From assembly GCA_964016885.1 (NCBI GenBank), contig OZ024744.1, positions 23,606,798 through 23,670,797 on the forward strand: DNA of 64,000 bases, in the 5' to 3' direction. Of the stretch, positions 1-10,580 are shown piece by piece (positions within the stretch are counted from its first letter, which is position 1; the number at the start of each line of letters is the position of its first letter). The translations under genes were made by a program, and so were the position numbers. Source of the stretch: Eledone cirrhosa. Taxonomy: Eukaryota > Mollusca > Cephalopoda > Octopoda > Eledonidae. Under the pieces are notes generated by a model. The model saw only the letters and a list, made by a program, of their open reading frames with translations. It was not told where the DNA came from and made no database searches.

Positions 1-148
1 ATTATGATAAAACTCATTTTAACAACAGTTGATTCTTAAGATAAAACTCGTTTTAACAACAGTTGAATCTTATGCACTGACTCGTTTTAACAACAGCTGA
101 ATCTTAAGATAAAACTCGTTTTAACAACAGTTGAATCTTAAGATAAAA

Positions 149-216
149 TTCGTTTTAACAATAGTTGAATGTTAAGAACTGGTTCGTTTTAACAACAGTT
201 GGATCTTAAGATAAAA
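149..216 (+). repeat. F-G dimer, reference copy
   Basis: F (149-182) reads TTCGTTTTAACAATAG, then TTGAATGTTAAG, ending ACTGG. G (183-216) begins TTCG and carries GTTGGATC with an A tail. The pair occurs as a fixed unit once or twice per 2-2.8 kb through the window. At 62.8-63.0 kb it occurs twice only 102 bp apart. F loses the CANNTG hexamer (TAGTTG). A variant with GTATTAACAATAG marks the first two copies of the 2,342 bp repeat and its third copy. Confidence 0.93.
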
Positions 217-250
217 CTCGTTTTAACAACAGTTGAATCTTAAGAACTGA
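217..250 (+). repeat. Type B monomer, reference copy (GAACTGA tail)
   Basis: This is a clean example of the second common monomer class. It is identical to type A through CTTAAG and then ends GAACTGA. A and B frequently alternate, giving local 68 bp dimers, but runs such as A-A and B-B also occur, so the array is not a simple dimeric satellite. Sub-forms of B lead into the next unit as ATTCG (ACTGATTCG), ACTCATTTT (CpG lost) or AACTCACTCG. These combinations recur at fixed places in the larger repeats. Confidence 0.95.
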
Positions 251-284
251 CTCGTTTTAACAACTGTTGAATCTTAAGAACTGA

Positions 285-352
285 CTCGTTTTATCAACAG
301 TTCAACCTTAAGAACTGACTCGTTTTAACAACAGTTGAATCTTCAAATAAAA
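285..352 (+). repeat. D-C dimer, reference copy
   Basis: The D monomer (285-318) carries three linked changes: TTATCAACAG instead of TTAACAACAG, GTTCAACC instead of GTTGAATC, and a B tail. It is followed by the C monomer (319-352), whose tail region reads CTTCAAATAAAA. Across the window D is followed by C almost every time, which shows that they amplify as one unit. Exceptions near 3900, 18600, 40205 and 48965, where D is followed by another type, mark rearrangement points. D loses the CANNTG hexamer (it has CAGTTC). C contains AATAAA. Confidence 0.93.
346..351 (+). other. AATAAA hexamer in type C monomer (reference copy)
   Basis: The C tail CTTCAAATAAAA contains the canonical eukaryotic polyadenylation hexamer AATAAA on the plus strand. 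It recurs in every C monomer, typically several times per 2 kb. An early variant at about 514-520 reads AAATTAAAC and so contains ATTAAA, a weaker form of the signal. Whether it is used depends on the array being transcribed in this direction, which the sequence does not show. In AT-rich DNA a hexamer like this can arise by chance and then spread by amplification. Confidence 0.45.
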
Positions 353-386
353 CTCGTTTTAACAACAGTTGAATCTTAAGAACTGA

Positions 387-420
387 CTCGTTTTAACAAC
401 AGTTGAATCTTAAGATAAAA
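387..420 (+). repeat. Type A monomer, reference copy (GATAAAA tail)
   Basis: This is a clean example of one of the two commonest monomer classes, with the tail GATAAAA at positions 28-34. At the junction with the next unit the A tail makes AAAAC-TC-GTTTT, a short inverted repeat with 5 bp arms that type B junctions lack. A common sub-form has CAGCTG in place of CAGTTG. The A and B tails differ at four of six positions, so one does not turn into the other by a single substitution, which makes them useful as a two-letter barcode along the array. Confidence 0.95.
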
Positions 421-794
421 CTCGTTTTAACAACAGTTGAATCTTAAGAACTGACTCGTGTTATCAACAGTTCAACCTTAATAACTGAATCGTTTTAACA
501 ACAGTTGAATCTTCAAATTAAACTCGCTTTAACAACAGTTGAATCATAAGAACTGATTCGTTTTAACAACAGTTTAATCTTAAGATAAAACTCGTTTTAA
601 CAACAGTTGAATCTTAAGATAAAACTCGTTTTAACAACAGTGAAATCTTAAGAACTGACTCGTTTTAATAACAGTTGAATCTTAAGTTAAAACTCGTTTT
701 AACAACAGTTGAATCTTAAGAACTGACTCGTTTTAACAACAGTTGAATCTTAAGATAAAACTCGTTTTAACAACAGTTGAATCTTCAAATAAAA

Positions 795-862
795 CTCGTT
801 TTAACAACAGTTGAATATTATGATAAAACTCATTTTAACAACAGTTGATTCTTAAGATAAAA
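795..862 (+). repeat. H1-H2 pair, reference copy (ATTATG marker)
   Basis: H1 (795-828) has TTGAATATTATGATAAAA. H2 (829-862) begins CTCATTTT, so it lacks the CpG, and has GTTGATTCTTAAG. The pair usually follows a C monomer. Sub-forms separate regions: ATGATAAACCTCATTTT with CAGCTGATTC (attatg at 8121, 11888, 14230, 17046, 20134, 26035, 50972); ATGATAAAACTCATTTAAC with one T lost (CTCATTTAAC at 31541, 35441, 37679, 41888, 44943, 54613, 57394, 59972, 63941); and ATGATGAAACTC. The distances between like sub-forms give the higher-order repeat lengths reported here. Confidence 0.93.
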
Positions 863-1473
863 CTCGTTTTAACAACAGTTGAATCTTAAGAACTGACTCG
901 TTTTAACAACAGTTGAATCTTAAGAACTGACTCGTTTTATCAACAGTTCAACCTTAAGAACTGACTCGTTTTAACAACAGTTGAATCTTCAAATAAAACT
1001 CGTTTTAACAACAGTTGAATCTTAAGAACTCACTCGTTTTAACAACAGTTGAATTTTAAGATAAAACTCGTTTTAACAACAGTGGAATCTTAAGAACTGA
1101 CTCGTTTTAATAACAGTTGAATCTTAAGATAAAACTCGTTTTAACAACAGTTGAATCTTAAGAACTGACTCGTTTTAACAACAGCTGAATCTTAAGATAA
1201 AACTCGTTTTAACGACAGTTGAATCTTAAGAACTGACTCGTTTTAACAACAGTTGAATCTTAAGATAAAACTCGTTTTAACAACAGCTGAATCTTAAGAT
1301 AAAACTCGTTTTAACAACAGTTGAATCTTAAGATAAAACTCGTTTTAACAACAGTTGAATCTTAAGAACTGACTCATTTTAACAACAGTTGAATCTTAAG
1401 AACTGATTCGTTTTAACAACAGCTGAATCTTAAGATAAACTCGTTTTAACAACAGTTGAATCTTAAGATAAAC

Positions 1474-1507
1474 CTCGTTTTAACAACATTTGAATCTTAA
1501 GAACTGA
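1474..1507 (+). repeat. Type E monomer, reference copy (CATTTG core)
   Basis: E has AACATTTGAATC where other monomers have AACAGTTGAATC. It almost always follows a shortened tail, GATAAAC or ACATAAAC, leading into CCTCG, and is followed by a B tail or by AAAAACTGA or AAAAAGTTA. The double change from CAGTTG to CATTTG still fits CANNTG. The linked block (short tail, CCTCG, CATTTG) is one of the best markers for lining up the kilobase-scale repeats. Confidence 0.92.
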
Positions 1508-2392
1508 CTCGTTTTAACAACAGCTGCATCTTAAGATAAAACTCGTTTTAACAACAGTTGAATCCTAAGAACTGACTCGTTTTATCAACAGTTCAACCTG
1601 AAGAACTGACTCGTTTTAACAACAGTTGAATCTTCAAATAAAACTCGTTTTAACAACAGTTGAATCTTAAGAACTGACTCGTTTTAACAACAGTTGAATC
1701 TTAAGATAAAACTCGTTTTAACAACAGCTGAATCTTAAGATAAAACTCGTTTTAACAACAGTTGAATCTTAAGATAAAACTCGTTTTAACAACAGTTGAA
1801 TCTTAAGAACTGACTCATTTTAACAACAGTTGAATCTTAAGAACTGATTCGTTTTAACAACAGTTGAATCTTCAAATAAAACTCGTTTTAACAACAGTTG
1901 AATATTATGATAAAACTCATTTTAACAACAGTTGATTCTTAAGATAAAACTCGTTTTAACGACAGTTGAATCTTAAGAACTGACTCGTTTTAACAACAGC
2001 TGACTCTCAAGATAAAATTCGTTTTAACAATAGTTGAATGTTAAGAACTGGTTCGTTTTAACAACAGTTGGATCTTAAGATAAAACTCGTTTTAACAACA
2101 GTTGAATCTTAAGAACTGACTCGTTTTAACAACAGTTGAATCTTAAGAAGTGACTCGTTTTATCAACAGTTCAACCTTAAGAACTGACTCGTTTTAACAA
2201 CAGTTGAATCTTCAAATAAAACTCGTTTTAACAACAGTTGAATCTTAAGAACTGATTCGTTTTAACAACAGCTGAATCTTAAGATAAACTCGTATTAACA
2301 ACAGTTGAATCTTAAGATAAACCTCGTTTTAACAACATTTGAATCTTAAGAACTGACTCGTTTTAACAACAGCTGAATCTTAAGATAAAACT

Positions 2393-3729
2393 CGTTTTAA
2401 CAACAGTTGAATCTTAAGAACTGACTCGTTTTATCAACAGTTCAACCTTAAGAACTGACTCGTTTTAACAACAGTTGAATCTTCAAATAAAACTCGTTTT
2501 AACAACAGTTGAATCTTAAGAACTCATTCGTTTTAACAACAGCTGAATCTTAAGATAAAACTCGTTTTAACAACAGTTGAATCTTAAGATAAAATTCGTT
2601 TTAACAACAGTTGAATCTTAAGAACTGACTCGTTTTAACAACAGCTGAATCTTAAGATAAAACTCTTTTTAACAACAGTTGAATCTTAAGAACTGACTCG
2701 TTTTATCAACAGTTCAACCTTAAGCACTGACTCGTTTTAACAACAGTTGAATCTTCAAATAAAACTCGTTTTAACAACAGTTGATTCTTCAGAACTGACT
2801 CGTTTTAACAACAGTTGAATCTTAAGATAAAACTCGTTTTAACAACAGTTGAATCTTAAGAACTGACTCATTTTAACAACAGCTGAATCTTAAGAACTGA
2901 TTCGTTTTAACAACAGTTGAATCTTCAGATAAAACTCGTTTTAACTACAGTTGAATCTTAAGAACTGACTAGTTTTAACAACAGTTGAATCTTAAGATAA
3001 AACTCGTTTTAACAACAGTTGAATCTTAAGAACTGGCTCATTTTAACAACAGTTGAATCTTAAGAACTGATTCGTTTTAACAACAGTTGAATCTTAAGAT
3101 AAAACTCGTTTTAACAACAGTTGAATCTTAAGAACTGACTCGTTTTAATAACAGTTGAATCTTAAGATAAAACTCGTTTTAACAACAGTTGAATCTTAAG
3201 AACTGACTCGTTTTAACAACAGCTGAATCTTAAGATAAAACTCGTTTTACAACAGTTGAATCTTAAGAACTGACTCGTTTTATCAACAGTTCAACCTTAA
3301 GAACTGACTCATCCTAACAACAGTTGAATCTTCAAATAAAACTCGTTTTAACAACAGTTGAATCTTAAGAACTCATTCGTTTTAACAACAGCTGAATCTT
3401 AAGATAAAACTCGTTTTAACAACAGTTGAATCTTAAGATAAAATTCGTTTTAACAACAGTTGAATCTTAAGAACTGACTCGTTTTAACAACAGCTGAATC
3501 TTAAGATAAAACTCTTTTTAACTACAGTTGAATCTTAAGAACTGACTCGTTTTATCAACAGTTCAACCTTAAGCACTGACTCGTTTTAACAACAGTTGAA
3601 TCTTCAAATAAAACTCGTTTTAACAACAGTTGATTCTTCAGAACTGACTCGTTTTAACAACAGTTGAATCTTAAGATAAAACTCGTTTTAACAACAGTTG
3701 AATCTTAAGAACTGACTCATTTTAACAAC
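2393..3729 (+). repeat. 849-bp register duplication
   Basis: Bases from about 2393 to 2880 match 3242 to 3729 at an offset of 849 bp, which is 25 monomers minus one base. Shared private variants are AACTCATTCG (2522 and 3371), AACTCTTTTTAAC (about 2661 and 3510), AAGCACTGAC (about 2724 and 3573) and TTGATTCTTCAG (2781 and 3630). Copies differ at a few bases, for example CTCGTTTTAAC against CTCATCCTAAC near 3310 and AACAAC against AACTAC near 3528. That makes it older than the 5.57 kb duplication. Confidence 0.8.
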
Positions 3730-5572
3730 AGCTGAATCTCTAGATAAAACTCGTTATAACAACAGTTGAATCTTAAGGTAAAATTCGTTTTAACAACAGT
3801 TGAATCTTAAGAACTGACTCGTTTTAACAACAGCTGAATCTTAAGATAAAACTCGTTTTAACAACAGTTGAATCTTAAGAACTGGCTCGTTTTATCAACA
3901 GTTCAACCTTAAGCACTGACTCGTTTTAACAACAGTTGAATCTTAAGATGAAACTCGTTTTAACAACAGTTGAATCTTAAGAACTGACTCGTTTTAACAA
4001 CAGTTCAACCTTAAGAACTGACTCGTTTTAACAACAGTTGAATCTTAAGATGAAACTCGTTTTAACAACAGTTGAATATTAAGAACTGACTCATTTTAAC
4101 AACAGTTGAATCTTAAGATAAAACTCGTTTTAACAACAGTTGAATCTTAAGAACTGACTCGTTTTAACAACAGTTCAACCTTAAGAACTGACTCGTTTTA
4201 ACAACAGTTGAATCTTAAGATGAAACTCGTTTTAACAACAGTTGAATCTTAAGAACTGACTCATTTTAACAACAGTTGAATCTTAAGAACTGATTCGTTT
4301 TAACAACAGTTGACTCTGAAGAACTGATTCGTTTTAACAACAGCTGAATCTTAAGATAAAACTCGTTTTAACAACAGTTGAATCTTAAGATAAAATTCTT
4401 TTTAACAACAGTTGAATCTTAAGAACTGACTCGTTTTAACAACAGCTGAATCTTAAGATAAAACTCGTTTTAACAACAGTTGAATCTTAAGAACTGACTC
4501 GTTTTATCAACAGTTCAACCTTAAGAACTGACTCGTTTTAACAACAGTTGAATCCTCAAATAAAACTCGTTTTAACAACAGTTGAATCTTAAGAACTGAC
4601 TCGTTTTAACAACAGTTGAATCTTAAGAACTGACTCGTTTTAACAACAGTTCAACCTTAAGAACTGACTCGTTTTAACAACAGTTGAATCTTAAGAACTG
4701 ACTCGTTTTAACAACAGTTCAACCTTAAGAACTGACTCGTTTTAACAACAGTTGAATCTTCAAATAAAACTCGTTTTAACTACAGTTGAATCTTAAGAAC
4801 TGACTCGTTTTAACAACAGTTGAATCTTAAGATAAAACTCGTTTTACCAACAGTTGAATCTTAAGAACTGACTCATTTTAACAACAGTTGAATCTTAAGA
4901 ACTGATTCGTTTTAACAACAGTTGAATCTTCAGATAAAACTCGTTTTAACTACAGTTGAATCTTAAGAACTGACTCGTTTTAACAACAGTTGAATCTTAA
5001 GATAAAACTCGTTTTAACAACAGTTGAATCTTAAGAACTGACTCATTTTAACAACAGTCGAATCTTAAGATCTGATTCGTTTTAACAACAGTTGAATCTT
5101 AAGATAAAACTCGTTTTAACAACAGTTGAATCTTAAGAACTGACTCGTTTTAACAACAGCTGAATCTTAAGATAAAACTCGTTTTACAACAGTTGAATCT
5201 TAAGAACTGACTCGTTTTATCAACAGTTAAACCTTAAGAACTGACTCATTTTAACAACAGTTGAATATTCAAATAAAACTCGTTTTAACAACAGTTGAAT
5301 CTTAATAAATGATTCGTTTTAACAACAGCTGAATCTTAAGATAAACTCGTTTTAACAACAGCTGAATCTTAAGATAAACCTGGTTTTAACAACATTTGAA
5401 TCTTAAGAACTGAATTCGTTTTAACAACAGCTGAATCTTAAGATAAAACTCGTTTTAACAACAGTTGATTCTTAAGAACTGACTCGTTTTATCAACAGTT
5501 CAACCTTAAGAACTGACTCGTTTTAACAAAAGTTGAATCTTCAAATAAAACTCGTTTTAACAACAGTTGAAT
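2518..5572 (+). repeat. Array segment between the 5.57-kb copies
   Basis: This 3.05 kb stretch of monomers carries variants rare elsewhere: GATGAAACTC tails near 3947, 4030 and 4212; TTAACAACAGTTCAACC (D changes without TTATC) near 4000, 4165, 4645 and 4705; AACTACAG near 2944, 3530, 4788 and 4948; AAGCACTGAC near 2724 and 3573; and CTCATCCTAAC near 3310. It includes the 849 bp repeat listed separately. The single base gain making GAATTCG lies at about 5414. No part of it departs from the 34 bp unit. Confidence 0.85.
3241..3273 (+). repeat. 33-bp monomer, reference copy (one A lost)
   Basis: This unit reads CTCGTTTTACAACAG and has lost one A from TTTTAACAAC, giving 33 bp. Other recurring one-base losses are GATAAACTCG (one A lost from GATAAAACTCG) and CTCATTTAAC (one T lost). 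All fall in short A or T runs. These short units explain why every higher-order repeat length is a multiple of 34 minus a few bases. Rarer length changes are a gain at about 5414 (GAATTCG), a 32 bp unit at about 31941 (GATAACTCG) and a lost T at about 50457 (ACAGTGAATC). Confidence 0.92.
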
Positions 5573-8089
5573 ATTATGATAAAACTCATTTTAACAACAG
5601 TTGATTCTTAAGATAAAACTCGTTTTAACAACAGTTGAATCTTATGCACTGACTCGTTTTAACAACAGCTGAATCTTAAGATAAAACTCGTTTTAACAAC
5701 AGTTGAATCTTAAGATAAAATTCGTTTTAACAATAGTTGAATGTTAAGAACTGGTTCGTTTTAACAACAGTTGGATCTTAAGATAAAACTCGTTTTAACA
5801 ACAGTTGAATCTTAAGAACTGACTCGTTTTAACAACTGTTGAATCTTAAGAACTGACTCGTTTTATCAACAGTTCAACCTTAAGAACTGACTCGTTTTAA
5901 CAACAGTTGAATCTTCAAATAAAACTCGTTTTAACAACAGTTGAATCTTAAGAACTGACTCGTTTTAACAACAGTTGAATCTTAAGATAAAACTCGTTTT
6001 AACAACAGTTGAATCTTAAGAACTGACTCGTGTTATCAACAGTTCAACCTTAATAACTGAATCGTTTTAACAACAGTTGAATCTTCAAATTAAACTCGCT
6101 TTAACAACAGTTGAATCATAAGAACTGATTCGTTTTAACAACAGTTTAATCTTAAGATAAAACTCGTTTTAACAACAGTTGAATCTTAAGATAAAACTCG
6201 TTTTAACAACAGTGAAATCTTAAGAACTGACTCGTTTTAATAACAGTTGAATCTTAAGTTAAAACTCGTTTTAACAACAGTTGAATCTTAAGAACTGACT
6301 CGTTTTAACAACAGTTGAATCTTAAGATAAAACTCGTTTTAACAACAGTTGAATCTTCAAATAAAACTCGTTTTAACAACAGTTGAATATTATGATAAAA
6401 CTCATTTTAACAACAGTTGATTCTTAAGATAAAACTCGTTTTAACAACAGTTGAATCTTAAGAACTGACTCGTTTTAACAACAGTTGAATCTTAAGAACT
6501 GACTCGTTTTATCAACAGTTCAACCTTAAGAACTGACTCGTTTTAACAACAGTTGAATCTTCAAATAAAACTCGTTTTAACAACAGTTGAATCTTAAGAA
6601 CTCACTCGTTTTAACAACAGTTGAATTTTAAGATAAAACTCGTTTTAACAACAGTGGAATCTTAAGAACTGACTCGTTTTAATAACAGTTGAATCTTAAG
6701 ATAAAACTCGTTTTAACAACAGTTGAATCTTAAGAACTGACTCGTTTTAACAACAGCTGAATCTTAAGATAAAACTCGTTTTAACGACAGTTGAATCTTA
6801 AGAACTGACTCGTTTTAACAACAGTTGAATCTTAAGATAAAACTCGTTTTAACAACAGCTGAATCTTAAGATAAAACTCGTTTTAACAACAGTTGAATCT
6901 TAAGATAAAACTCGTTTTAACAACAGTTGAATCTTAAGAACTGACTCATTTTAACAACAGTTGAATCTTAAGAACTGATTCGTTTTAACAACAGCTGAAT
7001 CTTAAGATAAACTCGTTTTAACAACAGTTGAATCTTAAGATAAACCTCGTTTTAACAACATTTGAATCTTAAGAACTGACTCGTTTTAACAACAGCTGCA
7101 TCTTAAGATAAAACTCGTTTTAACAACAGTTGAATCCTAAGAACTGACTCGTTTTATCAACAGTTCAACCTGAAGAACTGACTCGTTTTAACAACAGTTG
7201 AATCTTCAAATAAAACTCGTTTTAACAACAGTTGAATCTTAAGAACTGACTCGTTTTAACAACAGTTGAATCTTAAGATAAAACTCGTTTTAACAACAGC
7301 TGAATCTTAAGATAAAACTCGTTTTAACAACAGTTGAATCTTAAGATAAAACTCGTTTTAACAACAGTTGAATCTTAAGAACTGACTCATTTTAACAACA
7401 GTTGAATCTTAAGAACTGATTCGTTTTAACAACAGTTGAATCTTCAAATAAAACTCGTTTTAACAACAGTTGAATATTATGATAAAACTCATTTTAACAA
7501 CAGTTGATTCTTAAGATAAAACTCGTTTTAACGACAGTTGAATCTTAAGAACTGACTCGTTTTAACAACAGCTGACTCTCAAGATAAAATTCGTTTTAAC
7601 AATAGTTGAATGTTAAGAACTGGTTCGTTTTAACAACAGTTGGATCTTAAGATAAAACTCGTTTTAACAACAGTTGAATCTTAAGAACTGACTCGTTTTA
7701 ACAACAGTTGAATCTTAAGAAGTGACTCGTTTTATCAACAGTTCAACCTTAAGAACTGACTCGTTTTAACAACAGTTGAATCTTCAAATAAAACTCGTTT
7801 TAACAACAGTTGAATCTTAAGAACTGATTCGTTTTAACAACAGCTGAATCTTAAGATAAACTCGTATTAACAACAGTTGAATCTTAAGATAAACCTCGTT
7901 TTAACAACATTTGAATCTTAAGAACTGACTCGTTTTAACAACAGCTGAATCTTAAGATAAAACTCGTTTTAACAACAGTTGAATCTTAAGAACTGACTCG
8001 TTTTATCAACAGTTCAACCTTAAGAACTGACTCGTTTTAACAACAGTTGAATCTTCAAATAAAACTCGTTTTAACAACAGTTGAATCTT
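5573..8089 (+). repeat. 5.57-kb spaced duplication, copy 2
   Basis: This is the right-hand copy of bases 1-2517, with the same order of monomer variants. After base 8089 it continues into a different series (C-C-H1 with ATGATAAACCTC at 8121), while copy 1 continues into AACTCATTCG. The right breakpoint falls inside the ATCTTAAG/ATCTTCAA block of a monomer. If both copies are real, the true unit may be a 5,572 bp tandem repeat whose left neighbour lies outside the window. Confidence 0.9.
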
Positions 8090-10580
8090 CAAATAAAACT
8101 CGTTTTAACAACAGTTGAATATTATGATAAACCTCATTTTAACGACAGCTGATTCTTAAGATAAAACTCGTTTTAACAACAGTTGAATCTTAAGAACTGA
8201 CTCGTTTTAACAACAGCTGAATCTTAAGATAAAACTCGTTTTAACAACAGTTGAATCTTAAGATAAAATTCGTTTTAACAATAGTTGAATGTTAAGAACT
8301 GGTTCGTTTTAACAACAGTTGGATCTTAAGATAAAACTCGTTTTAACAACAGTTGAATCTTAAGAACTGACTCGTTTTAACAACAGTTGAATCTTAAGAA
8401 CTGACTCGTTTTAACAACAGTTGAATCTTAAGATAAAACTCGTTTTAACAACAGCTGAATCTTAAGATAAAACTCGTTTTAACAACAGTTGAATCTTAAG
8501 ATAAAACTCGTTTTAACAACAGTTGAATCTTAAGAACTGACTCATTTTAACAACAGTTGAATCTTAATAACTGATTCGTTTTAACAACAGATGAATCTTA
8601 AGATAAAACTCGTTTTAACAACAGTTGAATCTTAAGAACTGACTCGTTTTAACAACAGCTGAATCTTAAGATAAAACTCGTTTTACAACAGTTGAATCTT
8701 AAGAACTGATTCGTTTTAACAACAGCTGAATATTAAGATAAACTCGTTTTAACAACAGTTGAATCTTAACATAAACCTCGTTTTAACAACATTTGAATCT
8801 TAAAAACTGACTCGTTTTAACAACAGCTGAATCTTAAGATAAAACTCGTTTTAACAACAGTTGAATCTTCAAATAAAACTCATTTTAACAACAGTTGAAT
8901 ATTATGATAAAACTCATTTTAACAACAGTTGATTCTTAAGATAAAACTCGTTTTAACAACAGTTGAATCTTAAGAACTGACTCGTTTTAACAACAGTTGA
9001 ATCTTAAGAACTGACTCGTTTTATCAACAGTTCAACCTTAAGAACTGACTCGTTTTAACAACAGTTGAATCTTCAAATAAAACTCGTTTTAACAACAGTT
9101 GAATCTTAAGAACTCACTCGTTTTAACAACAGTTGAATCTTAAGATAAAACTCGTTTTAACAACAGTTGAATCTTAAGATAAAACTCGTTTTAACAACAG
9201 TGGAATCTTAAGAACTGACTCGTTTTAATAACAGTTGAATCTTAAGATAAAACTCGTTTTAACAACAGTTGAATCTTAAGAACTGACTCGTTTTAACAAT
9301 AGCTGAATCTTAAGATAAAACTCGTTTTACAACAGTTGAATCTTAAGAACTGATTCGTTTTAACAACAGCTGAATATTAAGATAAACTCGTTTTAACAAC
9401 AGTTGAATCTTAACATAAACCTCGTTTTAACAACATTTGAATCTTAAAAAGTTACTCGTTTTAACAACAGCTGAATCTTAAGATAAAACTCGTTTTAACA
9501 ACAGTTGAATCTTCAAATAAAACTCGTTTTAACAACAGTTGAATATTATGATAAAACTCATTTTAACAACAGTTGATTCTTAAGAGAAAACTCGTTTTAA
9601 CAACAGTTGAATCTTAAGAACTGACTCGTTTTAACAACAGTTGAATCTTAAGAACTGACTCGTTTTATCAACAGTTCAACCTTAAGAACTGACTCGTTTT
9701 AACAACAGTTGAATCTTCAAATAAAACTCGTTTTAACAACAGTTGAATCTTAAGAACTCACTCGTTTAAACAACAGTTGAATCTTAAGATAAAACTCGTT
9801 TTAACAACAGTTGAATCTTAAGATAAAACTCGTTTTAACAACAGTGGAATCTTAAGAACTGACTCGTTTTAATAACAGTTGAATCTTAAGATAAAACTCG
9901 TTTTAACAACAGTTGAATCTTAAGAACTGACTCGTTTTAACAACAGCTGAATCTTAAGATAAAACTCGTTTTAACAAAAGCTGAATCTTAAGATAAACTC
10001 GTTTTAACAACAGTTGAATCTTAAGATAAACCTCGTTTTAAGATCATTTGAATCTTAAGAACTGACTCGTTTTAACAACAGCTGAATCTTAAGATAAAAC
10101 TCGTTTTAACAACAGTTGAATCTTAAGAACTGACTCATTTTAACAACAGTTGAATCTTAAGAACTGACTTGTTTTATCAACAGTTCAACCTTAAGAACTG
10201 ACTCGTTTTAACAACAGTTGAATCTTCAAATAAAACTCGTTTTAACAACAGTTGAATCTTAAGAACTCACTCGTTTTAACAACAGTTGAATCTTAAGATA
10301 AAACTCGTTTTAACAACAGTGGAATCTTAAGAACTGACTCGTTTTAATAACAGTTGAATCTTAAGATAAAACTCGTTTTAACAACAGTTGAATCTTAAGA
10401 ACTGACTCGTTTTAACAACAGCTGAATCTTAAGATAAAACTCGTTTTAACGACAGTTGAATCTTAAGAACTGACTCGTTTTATCAACAGTTCAACCTTAA
10501 GAACTGACTCATTTTAACAACAGTTGAATCTTCAAATAAAACTCGTTTTAACAACAGTTGAATCTTAAGAACTGACTCGT
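8090..10580 (+). repeat. Array segment with 644-bp tandem duplication
   Basis: Monomers from about 8593 to 9236 are repeated at 9237 to 9880 with an offset of 644 bp (19 monomers minus two bases). Shared markers include ATTATGATAAAACTCATTTT (attatg at 8901 and 9545) and CTTAACATAAACCTCG (about 8766 and 9410). The second copy has AAAAAGTTACTCG at 9446-9458 where the first has AAAAACTGACTCG. The segment also holds CTCGTTTAAACAAC at about 9764 and the unusual TTTTAAGATCATTTG near 10040. Bases 8121-8900 resemble 11888-12667 at an offset of 3,767 bp. Confidence 0.82.

Larger units (their letters stand above)
1..2517 (+). repeat. 5.57-kb spaced duplication, copy 1
   Basis: This segment recurs at 5573-8089 with an exact offset of 5,572 bp. 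Rare private variants are shared at the expected places: TTATGCACTG near 81, CAACTGTTG near 263, GTGTTATC near 458, CAAATTAAACTCGCTTT near 515, GAATTTTAAG near 1051 and GCTGACTCTCAAG near 1999. In the parts I compared I saw no difference. The match breaks at base 2518, where copy 1 has CTTAAG and copy 2 has CTTCAA. The left end cannot be judged because the window starts here. Near-identity over 2.5 kb means a very recent duplication or an assembly repeat. Confidence 0.9.

Noticed and set aside
3300..3320. CTCATCCTAAC as the edge of an inserted element.
   Set aside because: It is three substitutions within a normal-length monomer, with the D-C order continuing through it.
5411..5420. GAATTC at about 5412 as an insertion-site or cloning scar.
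   Set aside because: It is explained by a single added A before TTCG, with satellite monomers unchanged on both sides.
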